This document shows positions 27,325 to 37,333 of a stretch of DNA of 64,000 nucleotides, piece by piece. The translations under genes were made by a program, and so were the position numbers. This DNA is from Haloactinospora alba (GTDB lineage: Bacteria; Actinomycetota; Actinomycetes; Streptosporangiales; Streptosporangiaceae). Where the stretch lies: the NCBI RefSeq assembly GCF_006717075.1, contig NZ_VFQC01000001.1, forward strand, positions 3,147,501-3,211,500, written 5' to 3'. Each line of letters begins with the position of its first letter. The stretch's first letter is position 1. Below the pieces are notes generated by a model that had not been told where the DNA came from, searched no databases, and worked only from the letters and a program-made list of their open reading frames with translations.

Positions 27325-27417
27325 ATGAAAGGTTTAGACCATCGTAGAACGCGGGTATACCTCTTCTGTCCAGCTCAGCGCGGTTGTGAATGGTTTCACG
27401 CGCGTTCTCAGGAGTGA
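27325..27417 (+). CDS. possible 30-residue ORF with strong ribosome site
   Basis: ATG 27325 follows AAGGAAGGAAC and opens a 30-residue frame (start MKGLDHRRTRVYLFCPAQRG), with two cysteines, to TGA at 27415. It contains a TTA codon, rare in high-GC actinobacteria. It lies in the 329-base ndh upstream region and contains Rex box 2. It may be a leader peptide or chance; nothing supports a function. Confidence 0.3.
   Translation: MKGLDHRRTRVYLFCPAQRGCEWFHARSQE
27384..27401. promoter_or_regulatory. Rex-like operator 2 upstream of ndh
   Basis: TTGTGAATGGTTTCACGC matches the same box with a perfect TGTGAA-N4-TTCAC core and two mismatches at one end. Centres of the two boxes are 104 bases apart. 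Confidence 0.6.
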
Positions 27418-27459
27418 TCCGTCTCACTCTCGGACGGGGAACCCGGCGCGGCCGCCCGG

Positions 27460-28500
27460 CTACGGACCGGAGACGTCGCTCTCCTCGTCCTCGGGATCGG
27501 GCAGGCACAGGCTCCAGGCGAGCCCGTCCAGGATGTCGTGTTCACTGGTGAGGAAACCACCGGCGCCGGTCCGGACCATCACCCGCTCCAGGACCAGCGC
27601 GCCCGCGGCGATCACGTCCACCCGTCCCGGGTGCATCACCCCGATCGCGGCGCGCTGCTCGTGCGGCATCGCCAGCAGCTCCCGGGAGATCTCCCCCATC
27701 CGGCGCGCGGACACCCACGTGTGGTGGATCCGCTCGGCGTCGTAGCTCGGCAGGTCCAGCGCGATACCGGCCACCGTCGTGGCGGTCCCAGCGACGCACA
27801 CCACCGTCGCCGCGTCGTCCAGCGGCACCGTGCGCGCCGCTTCCTCCAGCGCCGCGTCGATGTCGGCCCGGGCCGCGGCGACCTGGTCCTCCGCGGGCGG
27901 GTCGGTGGTGAAGTGCCGCTCCGTCAGCCGGACGCACCCCACGTCCACCGACCGCGCCGCGCGCACCGCCCCCGCCTCGTCGGCCTCGGCGTAGCCCAGC
28001 ACGAACTCGGTGGAGCCCCCGCCGGTGTCCACCACGAGGAACGGGCGCTGCACGGGCGCGCCGCCGGCGGTCTCGGCCCCCTGCGGGGCGCCGGCGGCCT
28101 CGATCTCGGCCGTGGCGCCGACGAACGACAGTTCCGCCTCCTCGTCCCCGCTGATGATCTCGGGCTCGATCCCGAGGATCTCGCGCACCCCGTCGATGAA
28201 CTCCTGGCGGTTGGACGCGTCGCGCGTGGCGCTCGTCGCCGCCATCCGCACCGCGTCCGGGCCGAGCTCCACGCCGTTGTCCCGCATCAGCTCGGCGTAC
28301 TCGCGCAGCACGGTGAAGGTGCGTTCCAAGGCCTCCGGGGCGAACGCCCCGGTGCGGTCCACACCCTGGCCGAGCCGCACCACCTCCATACGCCGCTCGA
28401 TGTCGAGCAGCTGCACCTCGCCGTCCTCCAACGCGAGCACGTTGGAGATGAGCAGGCGGATCGAGTTCGTGCCGCAGTCCACGGCCGCTACGCTGCTCAC
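27460..28500 (-). CDS. Ppx/GppA family exopolyphosphatase
   Basis: A 346-residue member of the Ppx/GppA phosphatases, which hydrolyse polyphosphate or pppGpp. The ASKHA-fold motifs AAVDCGTNSIRLLI (residues 5-18), the catalytic-Glu region SGDEEAELSF, the phosphate loop VVDTGGGSTEFVLG and AGTATTVAGIAL are intact. It starts with GTG overlapping the DUF501 stop (GTGA), so the two are translationally coupled. The short single-domain length fits actinobacterial Ppx1-type enzymes. Confidence 0.93.
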   Translation of the reverse strand: MSSVAAVDCGTNSIRLLISNVLALEDGEVQLLDIERRMEVVRLGQGVDRTGAFAPEALERTFTVLREYAELMRDNGVELGPDAVRMAATSATRDASNRQEFIDGVREILGIEPEIISGDEEAELSFVGATAEIEAAGAPQGAETAGGAPVQRPFLVVDTGGGSTEFVLGYAEADEAGAVRAARSVDVGCVRLTERHFTTDPPAEDQVAAARADIDAALEEAARTVPLDDAATVVCVAGTATTVAGIALDLPSYDAERIHHTWVSARRMGEISRELLAMPHEQRAAIGVMHPGRVDVIAAGALVLERVMVRTGAGGFLTSEHDILDGLAWSLCLPDPEDEESDVSGP

Positions 28501-29096
28501 TCTTCGTTCCCTTCACTGTCGTCGTCGGCGCCCGCGCACGCGGCGGCGCCGTGTTCCGTTGCCACGCACGGCCCGTCGCGCCACCAGTCGGGCAGCGCCT
28601 CCAGCGCCTCCCGGCCCAGCGGGTTCGTTCCGGGCTCGGCCAGCTCGTGGCCGACCAGCGCGTGCAAGCACTTCACGCGGGTGGGCATGCCGCCCGCGCT
28701 CTGCATCCCCTCGGGCAGCGGGTCGCCGCCGTCGGCGCGGGCCTGTTCGGTGCGCGCCGCCAGGTAGGCCTCGTGCGCCCGCTCGTAGGACGCCCGCAGC
28801 TCCGGTTCCGTGTCCAGCCGTTCGGTCATCGTGCGCATCACGCCCTCGGACTCCAAGGTGCCGACGGCGGAAGCGACACGCGGACAGGTCACGTAGTACA
28901 GCGTCGGGAAGGGGGTCCCGTCTTCCAGGCGCGGTGCGGTGCGCACCACGTCCGGAAGGCCGCACGGGCAGCGGTGCGCCACGGCGCGCAGGCCGCGCGG
29001 CGGGCGCCCGAGCTGTTCCTCGACGGCGGCGGCGTCCTCGGGGGCGGGCCCTTCCCGGTCCGAACGCGCCTCACCGTGGTCATCAGGGGTAGTCAT
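28497..29096 (-). CDS. DUF501 family protein
   Basis: A 199-residue protein with DUF501 features: VEEQLGRPPRGLRAVAHRCPCGLPDVV and TLYYVTCPRVASAVGTLESEG. The GMPTRVKCLHALVGHELA stretch holds conserved Cys/His that could bind metal. Its biochemical function is unknown. It sits in the conserved enolase, FtsB-like, DUF501, Ppx order seen across actinobacteria. Confidence 0.9.
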   Translation of the reverse strand: MTTPDDHGEARSDREGPAPEDAAAVEEQLGRPPRGLRAVAHRCPCGLPDVVRTAPRLEDGTPFPTLYYVTCPRVASAVGTLESEGVMRTMTERLDTEPELRASYERAHEAYLAARTEQARADGGDPLPEGMQSAGGMPTRVKCLHALVGHELAEPGTNPLGREALEALPDWWRDGPCVATEHGAAACAGADDDSEGNEE

Positions 29097-29157
29097 AACC
29101 TGTCCAGGTTATCCCCGCCCCGGAGGGGGACGCGGCACGGCCGCGGTGCGGCGCCCC

Positions 29158-29688
29158 TCACCGCTCGGGTGGCTGCGCCTCGGGGATCTCCTCCGCGTCA
29201 GGGCCGGGCTCGTCGGCCTCCCGCACCGACTCCCACAGCCGGCTGAACCACGGTTGGGACTTCTCCTCGGCATCCTCGCCGTCCTCGTCGCCCTCCGTGC
29301 CGGACACGATGACGTAGGAGTGCTCCCCCGGGTACTGGTAGTGCAACCGGGAGCGGGCCTCGCGTTCGATGTAGTCGGGGTCCTGCAGCCGCTCGCGGCG
29401 CTCCCTCAGCTCCTCCACCTTCTCGCGGGTCTCCTCGCGTTCCGCCCGCAGCTGGGCGATCTCGGAACGCTGGGCGATGTACTCCCGCAACGGATAGGCG
29501 AGGCTCAGCGCTATCGCGCACACCACCAGCGCCAGTATCGCGGCGCGGCTGGTCAGCGCGGGGCGGGACGGAAGCAGCCGTCCCGCCCCGGCCCGGCCCC
29601 CGCGGCCCTGACCGCGCGCGGGGCGCGGCCCCGCCCCACCCGGGCGGGAACCGCGCGAACGCTTGGGCTGTGGGGAATCCTCAGGCAC
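29158..29688 (-). CDS. FtsB/DivIC-like septum formation protein
   Basis: A 176-residue single-pass protein: a basic Gly/Pro-rich cytoplasmic N-terminus (about 45 residues), one helix (AAILALVVCAIALSLAYPL), a coiled coil (SEIAQLRAEREETREKVEELRERRERLQD) and the DPDYIEREARSRLHYQYPGE motif typical of FtsB/DivIC. It is expected to form the FtsQ-FtsB-FtsL divisome subcomplex. It lies 11 bases after the enolase stop, probably in one operon. Confidence 0.9.
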   Translation of the reverse strand: MPEDSPQPKRSRGSRPGGAGPRPARGQGRGGRAGAGRLLPSRPALTSRAAILALVVCAIALSLAYPLREYIAQRSEIAQLRAEREETREKVEELRERRERLQDPDYIEREARSRLHYQYPGEHSYVIVSGTEGDEDGEDAEEKSQPWFSRLWESVREADEPGPDAEEIPEAQPPER

Positions 29689-29699
29689 GGCCCGTCAGC

Positions 29700-31016
<1,317 letters not shown>

Positions 31017-31205
31017 TCACGCGCCGCTGACGGCGCGCGCGGAACCGGCCGAACATCGCCGGCCCGGGGCGGCCTCCCCGCTGAGGCGGACGCGGGAACA
31101 CCGCTGCTGCGCATCCGAGCCTAGCGACCCGGTCAGCACTACGTCTCGCCCCGGCACCACCGGCCCGGCCACCGGCGCGTTCGCCGTTCCGAACGGGAAC
31201 CGGGG

Positions 31206-31234
31206 TTGGCGAAACGCACCCAATCCTCTACTAT
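31206..31234 (+). promoter_or_regulatory. sigma70-like promoter of the TauE gene
   Basis: TTGGCG, a 17-base spacer and TACTAT, 45 bases before ATG 31279. It is the only good -35/-10 pair I see in this divergent enolase/TauE gap. Confidence 0.5.
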
Positions 31235-31278
31235 TCCCACCAAAGAAGTAGAAAATAAGCGACCACGAAGGCCCGGCC

Positions 31279-32187
31279 ATGCAGACCCTTGTCCTCCTTG
31301 GCTTCGTCGGTCTCCTCGCCCAACTGATCAACGGGAGCCTGGGCATGGGGTACGGCGTCGCCTCCACCACGTTCCTGGTGACGCTGGGAACGGGTCCTGC
31401 CCTGGCCTCGGCGACCGTGAACCTCTCGCAGGTCGGGTCGCAGCTCGCGTCGGGCTTCGCCCACTGGCGGTTCGGCAACGTCGACTGGCGGATCGTGCGC
31501 CACCTGACCCTGCCGGGCGCCGCCGGGGCGTTCGCGGGGGCGGTACTGCTCAGCCGGATCTCCACCGCGGCCGCGGCCCCGCTGATGTCGAGCATCCTGC
31601 TCGCGCTGGGCACCTACATCCTGGTGCGGTTCACCCTGGGCGGAGTTCCCCGCCCCACCCTGAACCGGCCGCTGCGCGCCGCGTTCCTCGCGCCGCTGGG
31701 GCTCGTGGCCGGGTTCATGAACTCCGCCGGCGGGGGCGGCTGGGGCCCGGTCGGCACCACCGCGCTACTGGCCAGCGGGAAGGCCGAGCCCCGCAAGGTC
31801 ATCGGGTCGATCAGCACCAGCGAGTTCGCCATCGTCCTGGCCGGCAGCGCCGGCTTCGCCGTCGGCCTGGGGCTGGGCGGCATCAACCTCGGCTGGGTCG
31901 TCATGATGCTGCTGGGCGGTGTGCTGGCCGCGCCCATGGCCGCCTGGCTCGCCCGGACCGTGCCCTCGCGCCTACTGGGCCCGGCGGTCGGCGGGATGAT
32001 CGTCGTCACCAACGTGCGCGTGCTGCTCGACAACGCGTGGGCGCAGAACCACGCCGCGGTGGGCTACACCGTCTACGGCGCCGTCGCCCTGGCCTGGGCC
32101 GCGGCCGTGGCGTGGTCCTGGCGCGCCCACCGCGCGCAGCGTGCGGCGGCCGCCCCCGAGCGGGAGGCCGCACCGCAGCACGGTTAG
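31279..32187 (+). CDS. TauE/SafE family sulfite/anion exporter
   Basis: A 302-residue integral membrane protein with about eight helices in two related halves, each opening with the family pattern (LLAQLINGSLGMGYGVASTTFL; VAGFMNSAGGGGWGPVGTTALL). Members export sulfite or sulfoacetate-related anions, or import sulfur compounds. No sulfonate genes are adjacent, so the substrate is open. The ribosome site is weak (CGAAGG). Confidence 0.88.
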   Translation: MQTLVLLGFVGLLAQLINGSLGMGYGVASTTFLVTLGTGPALASATVNLSQVGSQLASGFAHWRFGNVDWRIVRHLTLPGAAGAFAGAVLLSRISTAAAAPLMSSILLALGTYILVRFTLGGVPRPTLNRPLRAAFLAPLGLVAGFMNSAGGGGWGPVGTTALLASGKAEPRKVIGSISTSEFAIVLAGSAGFAVGLGLGGINLGWVVMMLLGGVLAAPMAAWLARTVPSRLLGPAVGGMIVVTNVRVLLDNAWAQNHAAVGYTVYGAVALAWAAAVAWSWRAHRAQRAAAAPEREAAPQHG

Positions 32188-32222
32188 ACCCCTGGACGGC
32201 GGCCCGGCGCCGCCGCGCGAGC

Positions 32223-33605
32223 TCACTCGGGCGAGGCCTGCATCAGGGAGCGCGCCGCCTCGGTGACACTGCCGGACAGGGACGGGTACACCGAGAACGT
32301 GTGCGCGATGTCGTCCACGGTCAGCCGCTGCTGCACCGCCAGCGACACTCCCAGGATGAGCTCGCTCGCGTTGGGGCCGATGATCACACCGCCCAGCACG
32401 ATCCCGGTGTGGCGCCGGCAGATCAGCTTGACGAAGCCGTCCTTGCTGCGGTTCATCTTCGCGCGCGGGTTGGTGTCCAGCGGCAGTGTGACGATGCGCC
32501 CGTCCACCTTGCCGGAGCGCACGTCCTCCTCGGTCACCCCCACCGCGGACAGCTCCGGGTGGGTGAACACGGTCGAGGCCACGGTGGACAGTTTCAGCGG
32601 CGACACCGCCTCGCCCAGCGCGTGCCACATCGCGATGCGGCCCTGCATGGCCGCCACCGACGCCAGCATGTTCACCCCGGTGCAGTCGCCGGCGGCGTAC
32701 ACGCCCGGGGTCGAGGTCCGCGACACCCGGTCGACCTGCACGAAACCGCCCTGGTCCAGGTGCACGCCGGTCTCCTCCAGGCCGATGCCCTGGGTGTTGG
32801 GGATCATCCCCACCGTCATCAGGCAGTGGCTGCCCTCGATCTGGCTGCCGTCGGACAGCTCCACCAGCACCCCGTCACCCGTGTTGGTGACCGCCTGGGC
32901 GCGGGTGTTGGCGAGCACGGTCATGCCGCGGCGCGCGAACACGTCCTGCAGCACCTCGGCCGCGTCGGCGTCCTGGGTGGGCATCACCCGGTCCCGGGAG
33001 GACACGAGGGTCACCTGGGAACCCAGTGCCTGGTAGGCGTTGGCGAACTCGGCGCCGGTGACGCCCGAACCCACCACGATCAGTTTCTCCGGCAGGCTCT
33101 CCAGGTCGTACAGGTGGCGCCAGCTCAGGATGCGTTCCCCGTCCGGCTGGGCCGAGGGGAGCTCGCGCGGGTGGGCGCCGGTGGAGACCAGCACGATGTC
33201 GGCGTGGATGCGACGCTCGCCCACCGCGACGATCCGCGGGTCGACCATCCGGGCCTCCCCCGCGATGACCTCCACACCCTCGGCGACGAGGCGGGCGTAG
33301 GTGTCCTGGGACTGGGCCCGGGCCAGCCGCTTCACCCGCGGGTTCACCGCCGCCATGTCGGGCTCGACGCTGCACTTGTGGTCGGGTTCGCCGCCGAGGT
33401 TGACGCCGAGCCTGGACGAGTCCGTGACGTAGGTCGTGTGCACGGAGGTGGCGATGAGCGTCTTGGACGGGACACAGTCCGTCAGGACACAGGCACCTCC
33501 GATACCGTCGCGGTCCACCACCGTCACGTCGGCGCCGAGCTGGGCGGCAACCAGGGCGGACTCGTACCCTCCGGGGCCGCCACCGATGATCACGACTTTC
33601 GTCAC
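32223..33605 (-). CDS. lpdA: NAD(P)H-quinone/disulfide oxidoreductase (LpdA-like)
   Basis: A 460-residue flavoprotein of the pyridine nucleotide-disulfide family, closest in style to actinobacterial LpdA quinone reductases. FAD motif VVIIGGGPGGYESALVAAQLG at the N-terminus; two cysteines in GGACVLTDCVPSKTL, the CxxxxC spacing of a redox-active pair; NAD(P) motif LIVVGSGVTGAEFANAYQALG near 175; FAD GVYAAGDCTG near 310; and a C-terminal dimerisation domain. The usual His-Glu dyad of true lipoamide dehydrogenases is not seen at the C-terminus (SVYPSLSGSVTEAAR), arguing against a pyruvate-dehydrogenase E3 role. Confidence 0.9.
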   Translation of the reverse strand: MTKVVIIGGGPGGYESALVAAQLGADVTVVDRDGIGGACVLTDCVPSKTLIATSVHTTYVTDSSRLGVNLGGEPDHKCSVEPDMAAVNPRVKRLARAQSQDTYARLVAEGVEVIAGEARMVDPRIVAVGERRIHADIVLVSTGAHPRELPSAQPDGERILSWRHLYDLESLPEKLIVVGSGVTGAEFANAYQALGSQVTLVSSRDRVMPTQDADAAEVLQDVFARRGMTVLANTRAQAVTNTGDGVLVELSDGSQIEGSHCLMTVGMIPNTQGIGLEETGVHLDQGGFVQVDRVSRTSTPGVYAAGDCTGVNMLASVAAMQGRIAMWHALGEAVSPLKLSTVASTVFTHPELSAVGVTEEDVRSGKVDGRIVTLPLDTNPRAKMNRSKDGFVKLICRRHTGIVLGGVIIGPNASELILGVSLAVQQRLTVDDIAHTFSVYPSLSGSVTEAARSLMQASPE

Positions 33606-33864
33606 GTCCGTCTCACTCCTTCACCGCGGCCACGGCGTCCGGGATCGCCTCGCCGTTCCGCGTCAGCCCGGGGAATCGCTCACCTCTCACCCCCATTGTC
33701 CTTCATTACGGGAAACATCGTTCTCAGCGGCACCGCCGTACCCAGCATCGCCGCACGGGCCGCAGCCGCCGCGCGGCGTTTCCCGATATGGGCCACACCT
33801 CGCTTCAACACGCTGAGTAACAAATCATGAATAATCAGTGATCGGACAGGTACGCTCCGCAGGT

Positions 33865-34692
33865 GTGAGCGACCCCACGCACTACCACTCGGGAACGCGT
33901 ACCGCGGAGGCCAAGGCGCTCGCGGTGACCGCGGCGGACGAACTACGGACCAGGTGCGACACCGACGGCTACGACGCCGTGGTGGTCCTCGGATCGGGAT
34001 GGACCCACGCCAGTGGCTCTCTCGGAACGCCGGACACCGAGTTCGATGTGACCGAGCTCTCCGGGTTCTCCGCCCCTTCGGCCGTGGGCCACTCCACCAA
34101 GGTGCGCAGCCTGCGTCTGGGGACGACCCGTGTCCTCGTCTTCCTCGGACGCACCCACCTGTACGAGACCGGCGCCCCCATGCGGGTCGCCCACGCCGTA
34201 CGCACCGGTGTGGCCGCCGGTGCCGAACTCGTCGTCCTCACCGGGTCGGCGGGGGCGTTGCGCAACGACTTCGCGGAGGGCCAGCCGGTCATGGTGCGCG
34301 ACCACATCAACCTGACCGGAACGTCGCCGCTGTCCGGGGCGGACTTCGTGGACCTGAGCGAGGCGTACTCCCCGCAGCTGCGCCGGGAGCTCCAGCACCT
34401 CGACGGTTCGCTGACCGAGGGCGTGTACGCGACCACCACCGGGCCGCACCTGCAGACTCCCGCCGAACTGCGGATGCTGCGCATGGCCGGAGCCGACCTG
34501 GTGGGGCACTCGTTCGCGCTGGAGACGATCGCGGCGGTGGAGATGGGGGCCCAAGTGCTGGGGCTGGCGATGGTCAGCAACGACGCCATCGGGGCGGTTC
34601 TGGACTCGTTCGACCCGGCCCGGGCGCTGCGGGTTCCCGAACAGCGGGCTCCCGCCATGGGTGAGCTGCTGTCCCGTTTCCTGCAGGGGTGA
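33865..34692 (+). CDS. purine nucleoside phosphorylase
   Basis: A 275-residue trimeric-type PNP (purine nucleoside + phosphate to base + ribose-1-phosphate). VVVLGSGWTHASG is the phosphate loop, with GHSTKVRSLRLG, FLGRTHLYE (substrate His/Glu), LTGSAGALRNDF, GVYATTTGPHLQTPAELRMLR, and the base-binding SND in LAMVSNDAIGAV. I choose GTG 33865 because family members begin close to this point; an ATG at 33838 is possible. It is divergent from lpdA. Confidence 0.92.
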   Translation: MSDPTHYHSGTRTAEAKALAVTAADELRTRCDTDGYDAVVVLGSGWTHASGSLGTPDTEFDVTELSGFSAPSAVGHSTKVRSLRLGTTRVLVFLGRTHLYETGAPMRVAHAVRTGVAAGAELVVLTGSAGALRNDFAEGQPVMVRDHINLTGTSPLSGADFVDLSEAYSPQLRRELQHLDGSLTEGVYATTTGPHLQTPAELRMLRMAGADLVGHSFALETIAAVEMGAQVLGLAMVSNDAIGAVLDSFDPARALRVPEQRAPAMGELLSRFLQG

Positions 34693-34756
34693 CACCGGCC
34701 CTGCCTGGGGCGCGGGACCCGCCCGGCGGCGCGCCGCACGGGCACCGCAGTGGCGT

Positions 34757-35134
34757 TCAGCCGGCCTGCTGCCGCACCGGCGCTCCCTCTTCCCCCAGCA
34801 CGCGCACACCGCCCACGCGGTGCCCCTCAGCGACCGCGAGGGCGAGGACACCGGGGAACCGCCGCTCGCACTCCGCGCGACGGAGGTCGTTGCGCCTGCG
34901 GGTGCCCTCGTCCCACTGGTGGAGCACTCCCGCCTCGCGCAGAACGCGGAAGTGGCGTGAGGCCGCGGACTTGCCCACGGGCAGGTCGAACCGGCCGCAG
35001 GCGGTGCCCGGGTGGTCGGCGAGCGCGGCGACGATCCCCAACCTGACCGGGTCACTGAGGGCCGCCATCACAGTGGTGAACTCCATCTCCTCGGCACTGG
35101 GGTGCACGAGCGGAGTCGCGTTTCGGCTGGCCAT
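34757..35134 (-). CDS. ArsR-type HTH regulator
   Basis: A 125-residue winged-helix protein: MAALSDPVRLGIVAALADHP, the recognition helix in LPVGKSAASRHFRVLREAGVLHQW and the beta-wing in GTRRRNDLRRAECERRFPGV. No cysteine metal site is evident, so it is probably a non-metal ArsR-like regulator. It has no obvious target next door. Confidence 0.85.
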   Translation of the reverse strand: MASRNATPLVHPSAEEMEFTTVMAALSDPVRLGIVAALADHPGTACGRFDLPVGKSAASRHFRVLREAGVLHQWDEGTRRRNDLRRAECERRFPGVLALAVAEGHRVGGVRVLGEEGAPVRQQAG

Positions 35135-35559
35135 AGTCCCGATTATGCCGCATCACACGCTCGCGTAGCCGCGAGCGCCAAGCGTGCGGAGCGGAGGAAC
35201 GCATGTCCGGGACCGGATCCCCAGAGCCATGGGTGTGTGCCCTGGAAGAGGCGCGTCATGAATCCTGAGGACGTGTTGCGATCCCTCCAGGGGTGATGAG
35301 TGGACGGCGGATCCTGGCCCACGGGGCGGGCGGCTGGATCGGGGTGCGATCCCTCCAGGGGTGATGAGTGGACGCGGTCCCAATACGACATTGTTCCCCC
35401 GTCCATCGTTGCGATCCCTCTAGGGCCTGTTTGGTAATTGGTGCGATCAGGGGAAAACGCACCGATCCGGTCACACCAGGCGTGTCACCCCGCACATAAG
35501 CGAAGCCTTCGGTAGACGAGTCAACGACCAAGAAGACCACACCCACCGAAGGCTTCACT

Positions 35560-35985
35560 GTGACCCTACCCGGCCCCGCACGCGGTGACCTCACCGACGC
35601 CCAATGGGCGCTGCTCGAACCACTCCTGCCCACCCCCGCCGCCGGCCGCCCACCCTCACGCTCCAAACGCCAACTGATCAACGGCATCCGCTGGCGGGTA
35701 CGGGTCGGCGCTCCCTGGCGCGACGTGCCCGAACGCTACGGCCCCTGGCAAAGCGTCTATGACCTCTTCCGCCGCTGGACCCGCAACGGCACCTGGGCCC
35801 GGATCCTGACCGCCCTGCGCTCGCGGGCCGACGCGGCGGGGCTGATCACCTGGGACATCAACGTGGACTCCACCGCGGTGCGCGCCCACCAGCACGCCGC
35901 CGGGGCCGCGGAAAGGGGGAAGGCCGGGATCACGAAACGGTCGAGCCCGACGATCACGGGCTGGGCCGCTCACGCGGAGGGTTGA
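35560..35985 (+). CDS. IS5-family transposase, N-terminal ORF
   Basis: A 141-residue product with the DUF4096-type N-terminus ([14 protein letters not shown] ... [22 protein letters not shown]) and the first catalytic Asp in [15 protein letters not shown]. It stops just where the conserved [10 protein letters not shown] segment should continue, and the second ORF overlaps it by four bases. Confidence 0.88.
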   Translation: MTLPGPARGDLTDAQWALLEPLLPTPAAGRPPSRSKRQLINGIRWRVRVGAPWRDVPERYGPWQSVYDLFRRWTRNGTWARILTALRSRADAAGLITWDINVDSTAVRAHQHAAGAAERGKAGITKRSSPTITGWAAHAEG

Positions 35986-36437
35986 GCACGAAGATCCATC
36001 TGGCCTGCGAACAGGGACAAAAGCCGATGTCGGTGGTGGTCACCGCCGGGCAGCGGGGAGACGCACCGCAATTCGCACCGGTGGTGGAGGGCATCCGGGT
36101 GGCCGGACACCAGCGGAGCGGTCCCGCGCGCACCCGACCGGTGCGGGTGCGCGCGGATAAGGCCTACAGCTCGACGGAGATCCGTGCCTACCTGCGCAGA
36201 CGCAAGATCAAGGCGACGATTCCCGAACCCGCGGACCGGGTGCGCAACCGCAAACGCACCGGGCATCGCGGGGGCCGCCCGCCGGGGTTCGACAAGGTCG
36301 ATTATCGGGCCCGTCACGCGGTGGAGTGCGGGATCAACCGGCTCAAACGGCACCGGGCGGTGGCCACGCGCTATGACAAGCTCGCGCTTCGCTACGAGGC
36401 CACCATCCAGATCGCGGCCATCAACGAATGGCTCTAA
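35982..36437 (+). CDS. IS5-family transposase, C-terminal ORF
   Basis: A 151-residue frame with the second Asp in VRADKAYSS and the catalytic Glu in [21 protein letters not shown]. The preceding bases GCGGAGGGTTGAGC give AEG-stop in the first frame and GLSTKIHLA after slipping back one base. The intact transposase may be made by frameshifting, or one G was lost and the element is dead. Confidence 0.85.
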   Translation: MSTKIHLACEQGQKPMSVVVTAGQRGDAPQFAPVVEGIRVAGHQRSGPARTRPVRVRADKAYSSTEIRAYLRRRKIKATIPEPADRVRNRKRTGHRGGRPPGFDKVDYRARHAVECGINRLKRHRAVATRYDKLALRYEATIQIAAINEWL

Positions 36438-36868
36438 CTTCCCAAACAGGCCCTAGGGGTGATGAGTGGACACTGACAGCCGTTGCGTCGTATGTGCAGC
36501 GGAGAGCGTTGCGATCCCTCCAGGGGTGATGAGTGGACCTGCTTCCTTGTCGGAGCCCTGATCGGACTTGGGGTCATGTTGCGATCCCTCCAGGGGTGAT
36601 GAGTGGACACGTGGCCGTCACCCGCGCCCAGCAGACCCTGTTGCGATCCCTCCAGGGGTGATGAGTGGACTCGCCTCGGAAGCGATCGCCCGTCCGAACC
36701 GAAAGTTGCGATCCCTCCAGGGGTGATGAGTGGACCGGCTCGCCGGCAGCGCCCCCCTGCCGGAGTTCTTGTGTTGCGATCCCTCCAGGGGTGATGAGTG
36801 GACCTCGAGCCACGTGGGCTCTCGTTGACCCGGACCCGTTGCGATCCCTCCAGGGGTGATGAGTGGAC

Positions 36869-37129
36869 CCGAGGGTAAAGTCGCAGGTCACGCCGCAGTT
36901 GTAGGCGGCTGTGCGACCCGGTTTTGCAGCGACCCGGAAGTACTGCAGCCTCGCAGGTCACAGCGCTACAACACCCCCAGGCTTAGTGAGCTCTCGCCTC
37001 ATGGTCCTTCCGGGAGAGGATAGCCCACCACGCCTGAGTGTTCCGGCGGGACGCGGTCCCTCACGTCACCGACGTCGCGGCGGGTTCCGCATCCGGGGGA
37101 AGTGGCCGGATACGGAACCCGTGCGGGGG
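36869..37129 (-). other. putative CRISPR leader region
   Basis: No gene is visible between the last repeat and the small operon at 37130. If the array is read leftwards this holds its leader and promoter. A short repeat, TCGCAGGTCAC, occurs twice (near 36882 and 36952). No clear -35/-10 pair stands out. Confidence 0.4.
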
Positions 37130-37333
37130 TTACTGGTCGTGGTGGTGCGGGATCGCGGTGTCGGTGTCGTCGGTGTCCGTGTTCTCGTCGCCGAGCCAGG
37201 CAACCACGCGCGCGTGCAGTTCCTGGAGGATGTCGCGGATCTGGCCGGGCCACAGGGCGTTGCCGTCCATGGCCTGGGCGAGCTGATCCAGTAGGTCGCG
37301 CAGTTCGCAGCGTTCCTGCGGGGTGAGGTTCAT
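37130..37333 (-). CDS. small acidic protein
   Basis: A 67-residue protein of unknown function: a helical first half (LTPQERCELRDLLDQLAQAM) and an Asp/Thr-rich, His-ending tail. It overlaps the preceding gene by four bases, as third gene of a coupled operon. Confidence 0.65.
   Translation of the reverse strand: MNLTPQERCELRDLLDQLAQAMDGNALWPGQIRDILQELHARVVAWLGDENTDTDDTDTAIPHHHDQ

Larger units (their letters stand above)
35423..36453 (+). mobile_element. IS5-family insertion sequence inside CRISPR repeat 3
   Basis: A 1031-base element bounded by perfect 12-base terminal inverted repeats, GGGCCTGTTTGG and CCAAACAGGCCC. The flanks are TA (35421-35422) and TA (36454-36455), so TSD is TA; CTAG with 10-base ends is the alternative reading. 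Excising it and one TA restores a full-length repeat with one substitution. It carries two overlapping transposase ORFs. Confidence 0.93.
35275..36868 (-). CRISPR. CRISPR array, nine 31-base repeats, interrupted by an insertion sequence
   Basis: Repeats begin GTTGCGATCC and end GATGAGTGGAC with CCCTCCAGGGG between. Starts: 35275, 35343, 35408 (split, resumed at 36456), 36508, 36578, 36640, 36705, 36773 and 36838. The eight spacers are 31-39 bases. Repeat 2 differs at its second base, and repeat 3 is CTCTAG where others read CTCCAG. The complement runs from GTCCACTCATC to GATCGCAAC, resembling I/III-type repeats read leftwards, so the leader should be right of 36868 and the degenerate repeats are the old end. 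No cas gene is in the window. Confidence 0.96.

Noticed and set aside
33606-33864. GGGAAAC/GTTTCCC inverted repeat in the lpdA/PNP gap
   Set aside because: Arms are short and about 60 bases apart; not enough for an operator or terminator claim.
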